Of a DNA stretch of 64,000 nucleotides, positions 48,623 through 57,600 are shown piece after piece. The stretch's first letter is position 1. Each line of letters starts with the position of its first letter. The notes beneath the pieces are model-generated. The model saw only the letters and a list, made by a program, of their open reading frames with translations, was not told where the DNA came from and searched no databases. Both the position numbers and the translations under genes were made by a program. The stretch comes from CBDANZ01 sp965197865 (GTDB taxonomy: Bacteria > Acidobacteriota > Vicinamibacteria > Vicinamibacterales > CAVVIG01). The DNA lies in contig CBDANZ010000004.1 of assembly GCA_965197865.1 (NCBI GenBank), forward strand, positions 62,001-126,000, read 5' to 3'.

Positions 48623-50008
48623 GGTGAAAACGGTCCTGACAGACATGTGTAATCGACGATCGTCACGATGCGCGAGTCGGTGGCCGAGACACGTCGAACG
48701 TAGACAGCGGGTCGCGATGACGGGCCAGAGCACCTCAGGGAGCCGAATGAGGGCCCGAAAAACGTCAAGGAGCGTGGTCGCACAGCCCTGGAGGCTCCGG
48801 GGCGTGCCGACGCCGCACAGCGTCCGCATCAGCAGGCCGAGATTCAACGCGCAGGCATGCAGCAGCACGCGCTTGAGGATGTTGACGTGACCTCGGAGAT
48901 GGACGCGCCGCATCCGGCCGGTTTCATAGAGATGCGCAAACGGTCGCTCCAGTCGTTCGCCTCGTTGGCGAAGCAGCCGTTTGCCTCGCTCAGCCCGAAT
49001 GCGCCGACGGTTGCGATAGACAGGGTCGCGAGCCTCGGGGTGCTTCTTCCAATTGCGCCGTCCGCGATCGGGTTCCGAGATGTAACTCCGCAGGCCCACC
49101 GCTTCGAGATCCACGAGCGCCTGATTGCTGTGATAGCGCTTATCCCCGACGACCTCTTCGAGCCCATCGCCCTCGGACATGACCGTCTCAATTTTCTCGG
49201 CAGCATCGATCAGGGTCTCTCTGCTCGTGGTCGTGTCGCCCTCATTCGCGTCTTGCACCGTGACCGCCACAACCGCGCCGGTCTCCAGGTCGACCGCGTG
49301 CTCGGCCTTGTGAGCAAGGTGCGTCCGGCCATCCTTCATCTTCGTGATTATCGCGTCGGGATCGTACGGATGCTGCCAGTCGTCGTTCGAGCCCTTGTGC
49401 TTCCGCTGGCGATCGAGGCGCGCCAAGTCCTCGCGCGTGGGCGTCGCGATGCCCGAGGCCTGCGCCAGCCGCGTCAGGAACTCCTCGTAACCCTCCCCGG
49501 TGTCACGCCGCACGATACTGCGCAGCGCCGCGTTGGCTTCCAGCGTCGTCGCGTCGATCCCGATCGTCTTCCCCTTGACGAGATTCGCCGCAGCGAGTCG
49601 CTGCAACACCCACGTGAACATCGCCTGATGCGTTTCGATGTCGATCAGACGGCGCGTGCGCGAGACCGTCGAATGATCCGGCGGCGCCTCGTGCAAATCG
49701 AGCCCCAGAAAGCTCCGCACGCTCAACGAATCGGCCGCCCGCCACGCGATCGCCCGCTCGGAGTCGAGCCCTTCGAAGTACCCGAGCAGCAGCATGCGGA
49801 AATATCGACCCGGTGGCAGGCCGGGACGACCGATCTCGTCGGCGTAAAACCGTTGACAGAGTAGCTCGACATACGCATCGAAATCCGCTCGCTCGAGGAT
49901 CTGATTCAGTCGCCTGTAGAACGGATGCGCGGCACTCCGCGGCAGGTCCTGTGTGGCCACCCACATCGACGCCTGCGTCGCGCGACGTCCTTGTTTGCCC
50001 ATTGCCAT
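48584..50008 (-). CDS. IS1182-like DDE transposase
   Basis: A 474-residue transposase. The N-terminal domain (FYRRLNQILERADFDAYVE, then YADEIGRPGLPPGRYFRMLL) is followed by the DDE core: Asp in VKGKTIGIDATTLEANAALR, Asp near LEEVVGDKRYHSNQALVDLE, and Glu in RGERLERPFAHLYETGRMRR. The normal stop would be the TAG of the terminal repeat after VRTVFTTDC. Because IS1111 copy B sits in that repeat, the ORF instead runs 11 or so residues into it (MMVWTPPGSDAA). Whether this fusion is active is unknown. Confidence 0.87.
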   Translation of the reverse strand: MAMGKQGRRATQASMWVATQDLPRSAAHPFYRRLNQILERADFDAYVELLCQRFYADEIGRPGLPPGRYFRMLLLGYFEGLDSERAIAWRAADSLSVRSFLGLDLHEAPPDHSTVSRTRRLIDIETHQAMFTWVLQRLAAANLVKGKTIGIDATTLEANAALRSIVRRDTGEGYEEFLTRLAQASGIATPTREDLARLDRQRKHKGSNDDWQHPYDPDAIITKMKDGRTHLAHKAEHAVDLETGAVVAVTVQDANEGDTTTSRETLIDAAEKIETVMSEGDGLEEVVGDKRYHSNQALVDLEAVGLRSYISEPDRGRRNWKKHPEARDPVYRNRRRIRAERGKRLLRQRGERLERPFAHLYETGRMRRVHLRGHVNILKRVLLHACALNLGLLMRTLCGVGTPRSLQGCATTLLDVFRALIRLPEVLWPVIATRCLRSTCLGHRLAHRDDRRLHMSVRTVFTMMVWTPPGSDAA

Positions 50009-50065
50009 GCGCGACAGTGTAGTACGCGGGATCGATCGTGTTGATCCTTTTCAAGGACTTTCACC
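48623..50065 (-). mobile_element. IS1182-like element with both ends occupied by IS1111 insertions
   Basis: Body of an IS1182-like (IS4/IS5-superfamily) element. Its inner terminal-repeat halves GGTGAAA lie at 48623-48629 and, inverted, at 50059-50065. The outer half of the right repeat (ACGGACTGCTAG) is found at 52784-52795, beyond IS1111 copy C. The left outer half was lost with the truncated end of copy B. The reconstituted end equals the MITE end. Confidence 0.82.
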
Positions 50066-50779
50066 ATGATGGTATGGACTCCTCCCGGTTCCGATGCGGC
50101 ATGATGTGCCGCATCAGCTGATGCCCATCAGCCACAACCAGGAGGAAACCGAAATGGATGCTACGACAGTGGCCGTTGACCTGGCAAAGTCCGTGTTCGA
50201 GCTGGCGATCGCCAATGCCCGGTGGCGCGTGTGGTCGCGCCAGCGACTCAACCGCGCACGGTTCGCCCGCTTTCTCGCGCAGACGCCGCCGACCCATGTG
50301 GTGATGGAGGCGTGTGGCACCGCCCACTACTGGGGGCGGGTTGCCCAGCAACACGGCCATCGCGTCACCCTCGTGCCCCCGGCGTACGTGCGGCCCTACG
50401 TGCGGCGCAACAAGACGGACCGGGCGGATGCGGAGGCGATCCGCGAGGCGATCCGGTCGGGCGAGATACCCCGTGTCCCGGTGAAGCGGGTCGAGCAGCA
50501 AGCGCTCGTGGCGCTGCACCGGGTGCGCGAGCAGTGGATGACGACGCGGACGGCGCGCATCAATGTGTTACGCGGGCTCTTGCGGGAACAGGGGCTGCTG
50601 CTGCCGGCGGGGGCCTGTGCGGCGCTGCGGGCCTTGCCTGTGCTGCTCGACGAGGCGGCCACCGTGTTGCCGAGGCATCTGCGGCAGGTGCTCACGAGCG
50701 TCCACGAGGAAGTGCGGGCGATTGAGGCTTGGATTGCCGGCCTGGAACGGGAATTGCGCGCCCTGGCCGACGCCGACCC

Positions 50780-52107
50780 GAGCCTGTCAGTAATTTTGTG
50801 TTTGTGAGCCATGCTGACTCCCGAAAGGGGAAGGAGCGAGTATGGCGAAGGAGAAGCAAGAGACCAGGTTTAGCGCCGAGCTGCTGGATGAACTACTGGA
50901 GGGGCAAGACGCCGCGACGGTGTTGCGCTCCGACGGACTGGTAGGGGATCTGAAGAGGGCGTTGGCCGAACGGATGCTGAACGCCGAGATGGACGTGCAT
51001 CTCGGTGGGGAGACCGAGCAGGACGGCGGCAACCATCGAAACGGCTCGAGCCGGAAGACGGTACTCAGCGACGACGGCGAGCTGGTGCTGTCGATTCCCC
51101 GAGACCGACACGGCCGCTTCGATCCCGCCCTGATCCGGAAGTATCAACGAAGATTTCCGGGGTTCGACGACAAGATCGTCGCGTTGTATGCCCGGGGGAT
51201 GAGCACGCGCGACATCCAGGCGCATGTCGGCGAGCTCTACGGCATCGCGATTTCGCCGAACCTCGTTTCGGTGGTGACGGATTCGGTCATCGACGAAGTT
51301 CGAGCGTGGCAGGCGCGGCCGCTGGAGTCGACCTACGCGATCGTGTACTTCGATGCGCTGCGGGTCAAGATCCGTGACGAGGGCCTGGTACGCAACAAGG
51401 CCGTATACCTGGCCATCGGCGTGCGGTGTTCCGGGCACAAGGACATCCTCGGCCTGTGGATCGAGCAGACCGAAGGCGCCAAGTTCTGGCTGCGCGTGAT
51501 GAACGACCTCAAGGCCCGCGGAGTGCAGGATATTCTGCTCGCCATCGTTGATGGGCTGCAGGGATTTCCCGACGCGATCACCGCCGTGTTCCCGGACACG
51601 ATCGTGCAGACCTGCATCGTGCACCTGATCCGGAATTCGATCCGCCTGGCGGCCTGGAAGGACCGCAAGCCCTTGGTTCAGGCTCTGAAGCCGGTCTACC
51701 AGGCCGACGATGCCGCGACGGCCGAACAGGCGCTGGGCGCATTCGAAGGCGGCGAGTGGGGACGGCGTTTCCCGACCGTGGTCCAGAGCTGGCAGCGCCA
51801 CTGGGACCGGATCATTCCGTTCTTCGCTTTCCCCGCGGCCGTGCGGAAGATCGTGTACACGACGAACGCGATCGAGAGCCTGCACAGCGGCGTGCGCAAG
51901 AGCATCCGGAACAAAGGGCATTTCCCGAGCGACGAGGCCGCCACGAAACTCATCTGGCTGGCCTTGCGCCATCTCACGGCGAAGTGGAAGAATCCCCCGG
52001 TCGCCTGGGCGGCGGCCAGGGTACAATTCGCGATTCAGTTCGGCGATCGATTCAGGCTGGGGGACTAACTAACGGCAATAGCTCACACACAAAATTTCTG
52101 ACACCCC
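50780..52107 (+). mobile_element. IS256-family (mutator type) element, 1328 bp
   Basis: Terminal inverted repeats of about 25 bp (GTCAGTAATTTTGTGTTTG at the left, GTGTCAGAAATTTTGTGTG at the right on the minus strand) flank one transposase gene. The target duplication is CGCCGACCC, present at 50771-50779 and 52108-52116; the uninterrupted site is seen in copies A and B. A recent insertion. Confidence 0.93.
50842..52068 (+). CDS. IS256-family transposase
   Basis: A 408-residue mutator-type DDE transposase. N-terminal LLDELLEGQDAATVLRSDGL, then ERMLNAEMDVHLGGETE and GNHRNGSSRKTVLSDDGEL. Catalytic Asp in TYAIVYFDALRVKIRDEG, second Asp in ILLAIVDGLQGFPDAI with the C/H motif TCIVHLIRNSIRL, and Glu in TTNAIESLHSGVRKSIRNKG. 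Complete and probably functional. The promoter overlaps the left terminal repeat. Confidence 0.95.
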   Translation: MAKEKQETRFSAELLDELLEGQDAATVLRSDGLVGDLKRALAERMLNAEMDVHLGGETEQDGGNHRNGSSRKTVLSDDGELVLSIPRDRHGRFDPALIRKYQRRFPGFDDKIVALYARGMSTRDIQAHVGELYGIAISPNLVSVVTDSVIDEVRAWQARPLESTYAIVYFDALRVKIRDEGLVRNKAVYLAIGVRCSGHKDILGLWIEQTEGAKFWLRVMNDLKARGVQDILLAIVDGLQGFPDAITAVFPDTIVQTCIVHLIRNSIRLAAWKDRKPLVQALKPVYQADDAATAEQALGAFEGGEWGRRFPTVVQSWQRHWDRIIPFFAFPAAVRKIVYTTNAIESLHSGVRKSIRNKGHFPSDEAATKLIWLALRHLTAKWKNPPVAWAAARVQFAIQFGDRFRLGD

Positions 52108-52783
52108 CGCCGACCCCGTCGTGATGCGACTGCGGACGATTCCCGGGATTGGGCTGTTGACCGCCACGGCCCTCGTCGGCACCGTCGGGCACATCCACGC
52201 ATTCCGGCGCGCGCGCCAGTTTGCCAGCTGGCTCGGCCTGACGCCGCGCGAGTACTCGAGTGGGCAGCGGCGGCGCCTCGGGGGGATCAGTAAACGCGGG
52301 GACGTGTATCTCCGGTGCTTGCTCACCCACGGCGCGCGCGCGGTGCTCGCGTCGGCCCACCGGCGCCGGGCGGCCCAGCAGCCCCTCACGCGTCTGCACC
52401 ACTGGGCGATGACGGTGCACGCGCGGCGCGGCTACAACAAAGCCACGATTGCCGTGGCGAACAAACTCGGCCGACTCGTTTGGGCGGTTTGGCACAAGGA
52501 TGTGCCCTGCGCACTGCCGGACGCGGCGTAACCCGAGCTACACCTCCACGCGAGATGCTGAGCGAGTGACCCTGACATGGCCCTTCGGTCCGACCGACAC
52601 CGCATCAGGCCGATAGCAGCCCTGGCGCTCGACGCCGGCACCACGATTGGCCCGCGGTGCGCGACTATCCATGTTGGCCAGGAGGCAAAGGCTCTCCACG
52701 GACAGGCCGGATATACGACCGCAACCGACGCGAAGGACCGACCGTCACGACCCACTCGCTTGATCACCGGGAGGAGTCCATAT

Positions 52784-52795
52784 ACGGACTGCTAG
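52784..52795. repeat. outer half of the right terminal repeat of the IS1182-like element
   Basis: ACGGACTGCTAG, the mirror image of 39097-39108 and of the MITE end, separated from its inner half at 50059-50065 by IS1111 copy C. It defines the true right border of the composite structure. Confidence 0.8.
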
Positions 52796-52843
52796 AGGCG
52801 GCGCTCGCGCACCTTGCCGGCCGCTAACCCCGAGAGGACCACC

Positions 52844-53169
52844 ATGACACTTGCACGTCTATCCTTCGCTGCGCTCTTGTCGCTCTGTCTCACGGTTGCC
52901 GTCGCCCAGGCGCAAGCGCCCCAGGTCGACGCGCCCGCGCCCGACGCGCCGGCCGGCGCGTCCGTCCTGCATGTACAGGACGAACCCGATCAGATCATCC
53001 GCGTCAACACGCGCATCCGGCACACCACCGTGATTCAACTGCCGGCCGCTGAGACCATTCTCGATTTCATTGTGGGGGATTCTGAATACTGGCACCTGAC
53101 CGGCGCGGCCAATCTCGCGTTTCTGAAACCCATCGGCGAAGGCGTCAACACCAACGTCGCGCTCGTGCG
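52844..53169 (+). pseudogene. VirB9/TrbG-type conjugal transfer protein, N-terminal fragment
   Basis: ATG 52844 opens a signal peptide (LSFAALLSLCLTVAVAQAQA). After a Pro/Asp-rich spacer come DQIIRVNTRIRHTTVIQLPA and ETILDFIVGDSEYWHLTGAA, then FLKPIGEGVNTNVALV. This is the N-terminal domain of VirB9/TrbG, a component of the type IV secretion outer-membrane complex. Homology stops at about 53169. The frame continues by accident to 53812 into a separate gene. The gap 53170-53563 holds no recognisable gene. Confidence 0.65.
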
Positions 53170-53563
53170 CTCCACACCCGGACGGCCTACCTACACCCCC
53201 AACCGCCGCCATGACTCTGCATCTAACGCCACCTATCCACCGACACGACCCCGCCAATCTCGCCTCATGTTGTCTGCCATCAGCCCCGCTCCGCGGCGGC
53301 AGTCGGGTAGCGCGCACCGCACCGCGCCAGGACACGCCGCTTACCTTCGGTTCCTTTCACGTCCGTTGCCACTGCGCTCCCGTTCCTCCTGCCACCGCTC
53401 CCGCACGGCCTCCTGTCCGGGTCGCTCATCCCCTTCCGCCAGTTCATCAAACACAGGTTTGTTGGACCGCGGAACTGGCTCCGTGCTCCCAAACGGACAT
53501 ACTCTTACTACACACCCAACTGAGGAGAGACGGGCGCAGGGAAGCGCGTCGAAGGGCACGGTC

Positions 53564-53812
53564 ATGGGGGACATACGGTTGTCGCTGTTCACAATCCCCG
53601 TCACGTTCGCTGATGGAAGCACCGGGGCAGCTAGGGCAGAAGGAAACAACGCAGCATGGCACTGCAGGTGCGGCGAGGAGATACCGCTCCTGGGTCGCTG
53701 TTACTTCCAGTTCGGCCACGACTGTCACACCGTTTGCCCTCACTGCGGATCGAGCTACCGAGTGCTGCGGGACGCCAACAAGAAGGCTCAGTCCGTTGAG
53801 GAGTTCACATAG
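53564..53812 (+). CDS. small zinc-ribbon-like protein
   Basis: An 82-residue protein from ATG 53564. Four Cys pairs up as AWHCRCGEEIPLLGRC and CHTVCPHCGSSYRVL, a plausible zinc ribbon, after an N-terminal beta-rich segment (IRLSLFTIPVTFADGST). It shares frame with the upstream VirB9 fragment but has its own start. It resembles small uncharacterised proteins of mobile or soil-bacterial genomes; function unknown. Confidence 0.5.
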   Translation: MGDIRLSLFTIPVTFADGSTGAARAEGNNAAWHCRCGEEIPLLGRCYFQFGHDCHTVCPHCGSSYRVLRDANKKAQSVEEFT

Positions 53813-53832
53813 GCTCACAACCGACGAGTCAA

Positions 53833-55261
53833 GGGGATGTCCCTCTAGCTGTTGAAATTTAAAGCGGCGGCTCCCTGCTGGTCGTGATAGACGGCCGGTG
53901 GGAAAACCTGGGGCTGAAGCCCCCAGAAAGGAGCCGCCATGAAGAAGTTTGGCACAGGCGTTCGTGGGCGCCAATCAGCATTGCCGGCACCACGGCACCT
54001 TCCATTGGTCGACATCCTGGTCGATGCACAGGCCGAGCTCCAAGAGCTGGTCGTCGCGTCGGGCCTGAAGGTCCTCGCGGCGATGTTGGAAGCGGATCGC
54101 GTGGCCGTGTGCGGTCCGCGGTATGCGCATCAGCCCGCGCGGCGGGCGTCTCGGGCGGGCCATGCGCCCAGCGAAGTCGTGCTGGGGGGCCGCAAGGTCG
54201 CCCTGCGTCGGCCGCGGGTGCGGCGCGACGGGCAGGAGGTCGCGCTGCCATCCGTCCAGGCCTGTACGAACACGGATCCGCTCACCCGGCGCGTGGTCGA
54301 ACAGATGCTCATCGGCGTGGCCACGCGCCAGTATGGCCGGAGTCTAGAACCGCTGGGGGCCGACGTCCGCACGCGGGGCACAAGCAAGAGTGCCGTGAGT
54401 CGGCGGTTTGTGGCGCAGACGCAGGCGCAACTCGATGCGTGGCGGGCAACGCCGCTCGACGACCTCGAGCTGGTGGCGCTACTGATCGATGGGGTCCACG
54501 TCGGCGGCCACTGCATCGTCGTGGCGCTGGGCCTCGATAAAACGGGCGCCAAACACCCGCTGGGCCTCTGGGAAGGGTCAGCGGAGAACACGACCGTGTG
54601 TCAGGGCTTGCTGACCAATCTGCAGAGCCGTGGGCTGCGGACCGACCGCAGTCTGCTCGTCATCCTCGATGGAGCGCAAGCGCTCCACACTGCGGTGATG
54701 CAGACCTTCGGCCCCGCAGCCCTGGTACAACGATGCCAGGTGCATAAACGGCGCAACGTGCTCGAGTATCTGCCCGAGGCCCAGCGTCCGTGGGTGAAGG
54801 CGACCCTCACGCGCGCCTATACGCACACCGACATCAAGGCGGCCCGGCGCTTGTTGCAGGACTTGGCCCGGCGGGTGGACATCGATTATCCGAGTGCAGC
54901 CGCCAGCATACGGGAAGGGCTCGACGAGACGCTCACCGTAGTCGAGTTGCCGCTCTCGGAGCGGCTCCGCCGATCGCTGGCGACGACCAACGCCGTCGAG
55001 AGCCTCCTGAGCCGGACACGCCACGTGAAGCGGAACGTGAAACGCTGGCGCGGGGGTACGATGGTGCTCCGCTGGGTCGCTGCCGGTGTGCTGGAAGCGG
55101 CCAAAGGATTCCGGCGGGTGAAGGGGTGTAAGGACATGCCCGTGCTGGTCGCCGCGTTGCGAGCACGTGACGCTCAGCTGGGGCTCGATGAATCGTCGGG
55201 GATGGTTGCGTAGTCGTCACCCGAGCCGCCGCTGAATTTCAACAGCGGATGGGACAAGCCC
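53833..55261 (+). mobile_element. IS256-family element with 8-bp target duplication
   Basis: Terminal repeats start GGGGATGTCCC at the left and end in the complement of GGCTTGTCCC at the right, each followed inward by CTGTTGAAATT-type sequence and GCGGCGGCTC. The target duplication CGAGTCAA lies at 53825-53832 and 55262-55269. A related, truncated left end occurs at 56105. Confidence 0.85.
53939..55213 (+). CDS. IS256-family transposase (second type)
   Basis: A 424-residue mutator-type transposase, distinct from the one at 50842. Features: LPLVDILVDAQAELQELVVA, RRPRVRRDGQEVALPS, RGTSKSAVSRRFV; catalytic Asp in VALLIDGVHVGGHCIVVALG, second Asp in LLVILDGAQALHTAVMQTFG with RCQVHKRRNVLEYLP, and Glu in TTNAVESLLSRTRHVKRNVK. 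Complete. Confidence 0.93.
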   Translation: MKKFGTGVRGRQSALPAPRHLPLVDILVDAQAELQELVVASGLKVLAAMLEADRVAVCGPRYAHQPARRASRAGHAPSEVVLGGRKVALRRPRVRRDGQEVALPSVQACTNTDPLTRRVVEQMLIGVATRQYGRSLEPLGADVRTRGTSKSAVSRRFVAQTQAQLDAWRATPLDDLELVALLIDGVHVGGHCIVVALGLDKTGAKHPLGLWEGSAENTTVCQGLLTNLQSRGLRTDRSLLVILDGAQALHTAVMQTFGPAALVQRCQVHKRRNVLEYLPEAQRPWVKATLTRAYTHTDIKAARRLLQDLARRVDIDYPSAAASIREGLDETLTVVELPLSERLRRSLATTNAVESLLSRTRHVKRNVKRWRGGTMVLRWVAAGVLEAAKGFRRVKGCKDMPVLVAALRARDAQLGLDESSGMVA

Positions 55262-55353
55262 CGAGTCAATGCCATTCGTAGTTGAAAGTCTGGACACCCA
55301 CGGTTACAGATGTGTCCAGCGAGGTCGGAATTTCCTACAGCTTTGAGAAGATA

Positions 55354-56085
55354 ATGCCCGTTAAGGCGATCCACACATTTTGTCAAGACGACGCGACACG
55401 AATATACGCCTGGGCTCGGTACGTCTTCTGGGCTGAAGTTGAAGGCCAGCAGTATGACACGTACGAGCTTGTGGAAGACGAGTCGCCGCTTGGAGCAGGC
55501 ACCGTATTGATGCTGCACTTCTATTCGGCTTTGTGGGTGGCCATAGAGGCGTGGCGCAAGTGTCCATTGACGGACGAAACGATTGACGAACTGCTTACCG
55601 ATCCTGCGTGCGAGCAGAACGTTCAGTTGTTGCGTCGGTTCCGAAACGGTGTCTATCACTACCAGCCCGATCTGATCAATGAGCGCGTGTTGGCGTTCTT
55701 TCGAGAGGGCGAGCATGCGGCCATATGGGCGTTTCTGCTCCGTGGTGAATTCAAGCGTGTCGTTTGGGAGATGGCACATCCTCCTGGTATCAACCCGAAG
55801 TCTCAAGATGAACTCGCAGACGCGATTCACGGCATTGTTGGTTGGCTCCCAGCAGACATAGCAGAGGCGGCTCCCCACAGAGCCGGCAAACAGTATCGGG
55901 AGACAGCAGAGATGATCATGAAAAGCAGAGATCGGAATACTGCCGAAGCGAAGGAATTACTCGCTGCAGTCAACCACGTTCGGTCGGTCGCGCACGAGGT
56001 GAGTTCGGATTGGAGCCGGCAAAAGCGCGCGATGATTGAAGCACTGAAAAGACAGAAGCGCGACTCGCTCGCCGGCGCCACCTAA
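55354..56085 (+). CDS. hypothetical protein with HEPN-like RX4H motif
   Basis: A 243-residue soluble, helix-rich protein from ATG 55354; an in-frame ATG at 55282 would add 24 residues that look non-native. Around residue 115 it has NVQLLRRFRNGVYHYQPDL, whose RNGVYH fits the RX4-6H motif of HEPN ribonuclease/toxin domains. LMLHFYSALWVAIEAW upstream could be the preceding helix. It stands alone between two IS256-type left ends, as cargo. No antitoxin partner is seen. Codon use is less GC-biased than the neighbours. Function unproven. Confidence 0.55.
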   Translation: MPVKAIHTFCQDDATRIYAWARYVFWAEVEGQQYDTYELVEDESPLGAGTVLMLHFYSALWVAIEAWRKCPLTDETIDELLTDPACEQNVQLLRRFRNGVYHYQPDLINERVLAFFREGEHAAIWAFLLRGEFKRVVWEMAHPPGINPKSQDELADAIHGIVGWLPADIAEAAPHRAGKQYRETAEMIMKSRDRNTAEAKELLAAVNHVRSVAHEVSSDWSRQKRAMIEALKRQKRDSLAGAT

Positions 56086-56104
56086 CACGGCATGCACCAG
56101 ACGG

Positions 56105-56337
56105 GGGGATGTCCCACTGACTGTTGAAAATTGAAGCGGCGGCTCCGTCACTGCTCGTAGTACACGAGTGGTGACCAAACCGAGGCAACACGCCTCACAG
56201 CAAAGGAGCCGCCATGAAGAAGTCTCGCACAGCCGGTCCGTCTCGCGTTGTTGCATCTCCCACCGTCCGATCCCTCCCGCTCGTGGACGTCCTGGTGGAC
56301 ACGAAGGCCGCGCTCTTCGAGTTGATGATGCAGTCGG
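56105..56337 (+). pseudogene. 5' fragment of an IS256-family element
   Basis: Begins with the left terminal repeat GGGGATGTCCC and CTGTTGAAAATTGAAG, then ATG 56214 with KKSRTAGPSRVVASPTVRSL and PLVDVLVDTKAALFELMMQS. This is homologous to the start of the transposase at 53939 but clearly diverged. An IS3 element begins at 56338 and the rest of the gene is not found on its other side. Confidence 0.75.
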
Positions 56338-56377
56338 GTGAACCGTACCGGGTTTCTCGGAGACTGGATTCATTGAA

Positions 56378-57274
56378 TCAGGCCACCTTGGCCTGCTCAT
56401 AGTACTGCGCTTCAAACTCCGCCGGCGGCACGTCTCCAATCGGTCCCAGCAACCGCCGCATGTTGAACCAATCCACCCACTCCAGCGTGGCGAATTCCAC
56501 GGCCTCGAGCGTGCGCCACGGCCCTCGTCGTCGAATCACCTCCGTCTTGTAGAGTCCGATCACCGACTCGGCGAGGGCGTTATCGAACGCATCGCCTTGG
56601 CTCCCGACCGATGGCGCAATGCCGGCGGCCGCGAGACGATCCGTGTACCGCATCGAAAGATACTGCGTGCCGCGATCGCTGTGATGCACGAGGCTGGTCA
56701 GCGCGTCGCCGCGGCGCGCGTAGATGGCCTGCTCCAAGGCGTCGAGCACGAAGTCCGTGCGCATCGAGGCCGACACCCGCCAGCCCACGATGCGCCGCGC
56801 GAAGACGTCGATCACGAACGCCACGTAGGTGAACCCACCCCAGGTCGCCACGTAGGTGAAGTCTGAGACCCAGAGCTGATTCGGACGGGTCGCCACGAAC
56901 TGGCGATCGACGAGATCTGCGGGCCGGCTGCCATTGCCCGCGTGCGTGGTCGTGATCCACGCGCGCCCACGCCCCGCGCCTTCCAGGCCCATCGCCCGCA
57001 TCAGCCGACCCACCGTGCCTCGTGCCACGCAGAACCCTTCGCGACGCAGCTGTTTCCAGACCTTGCGCGGCCCGTACACCTGATGATGCTCGTCATACAC
57101 CCGCTGAATCTCCGGGCGCAGCGCATCATCGCGTTGTGCCCGGGCCGAGCGACGCGTCGGATCGACCTGCGCCGCCCGATGGCGGTGATACGTCGAGGGG
57201 GCGATCGGCAGCACGGTGCAGATCGGCTCGACCCCGTACTGATCCCGATGGTCGTGAATGAAGCGAACCATCAC
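56378..57274 (-). CDS. IS3-family transposase OrfB (second type)
   Basis: A 298-residue DDE integrase-core protein of the IS3 subgroup: VEPICTVLPIAPSTYHRHRA, VYGPRKVWKQLRREG, Asp in QLWVSDFTYVATWGGFTYVA, Asp in LVHHSDRGTQYLSMRYTDRL, Glu in NALAESVIGLYKTEVIRRRG. Complete and probably active with OrfA. Confidence 0.94.
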   Translation of the reverse strand: MMVRFIHDHRDQYGVEPICTVLPIAPSTYHRHRAAQVDPTRRSARAQRDDALRPEIQRVYDEHHQVYGPRKVWKQLRREGFCVARGTVGRLMRAMGLEGAGRGRAWITTTHAGNGSRPADLVDRQFVATRPNQLWVSDFTYVATWGGFTYVAFVIDVFARRIVGWRVSASMRTDFVLDALEQAIYARRGDALTSLVHHSDRGTQYLSMRYTDRLAAAGIAPSVGSQGDAFDNALAESVIGLYKTEVIRRRGPWRTLEAVEFATLEWVDWFNMRRLLGPIGDVPPAEFEAQYYEQAKVA

Positions 57275-57600
57275 TTCCCGCGGCGGTCGAGCTCCGCCTG
57301 GGCAAAATACGCGGACGCCTTCCGCAGGATCTCGTTCGCCCGCTTCAGCTCGCGAACCTCGCGCTCCAGTTCCTTGAGGCGCTCTCGCTCGCTCGTCGTC
57401 AACCCTGGGCGATAGCCGGCGTCACGCTGTGCCTGGCGTACCCACTTCCGTAGCGTCTCGGCCGTGCAGCCAAGCTTCGGCGCCACCGACTGCAACACGC
57501 CCCACTCCGACGCGTGGGTGGCGCGATGCTCCTCGACCATTCGAACCGCGCGCTCACGCACCTCCGGAGAAAACCGACTTGGACGTCCCATAGACCCCAT
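57271..57600 (-). CDS. IS3-family transposase OrfA (second type)
   Basis: A 109-residue HTH protein: PSRFSPEVRERAVRMVEEHR, WGVLQSVAPKLGCTAETLRK, then the zipper LKELEREVRELKRANEILRK. It overlaps orfB by 4 bp, the usual set-up for -1 frameshifting to the fused transposase. Confidence 0.93.
   Translation of the reverse strand: MGSMGRPSRFSPEVRERAVRMVEEHRATHASEWGVLQSVAPKLGCTAETLRKWVRQAQRDAGYRPGLTTSERERLKELEREVRELKRANEILRKASAYFAQAELDRRGK

Larger units (their letters stand above)
50154..52531 (+). pseudogene. IS1111-type recombinase gene interrupted by IS256
   Basis: ATG 50154 (DATTVAVDLAKSV) to about 50779 carries the RuvC-like domain. The second part (52108-52531, MRLRTIPGIGLLTATALVGT onward to a stop at 52531) carries the transposase_20 domain. 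Removing the insertion restores the copy A protein, with one difference (IEAW for IEAR). Two separate half-proteins could be made, but no start is obvious for the second. Confidence 0.9.
50066..52783 (+). mobile_element. IS1111-type element, copy C, split by an IS256-family element
   Basis: Same element as copy A in opposite orientation. Subtracting the nested IS256 element (1328 bp) and its 9-bp duplication leaves 1381 bp, exactly the length of copy A. The outer flanks are TTTCACC (50059-50065) and ACGGACTGCTAG (52784-52795), the two halves of the right terminal repeat of the IS1182-like element. Confidence 0.92.

Noticed and set aside
39109..52795. Single large composite transposon bounded by IS1111 copies A and C
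   Set aside because: IS1111 elements do not form composite transposons by target duplication, and the copies are independently explained by insertion into IS1182-like ends.
52814..53812. One 332-residue gene
   Set aside because: The frame joins a VirB9 N-terminus, about 130 residues of Pro/Arg/Ser-rich junk and an independent zinc-ribbon ORF with its own ATG; it was split.
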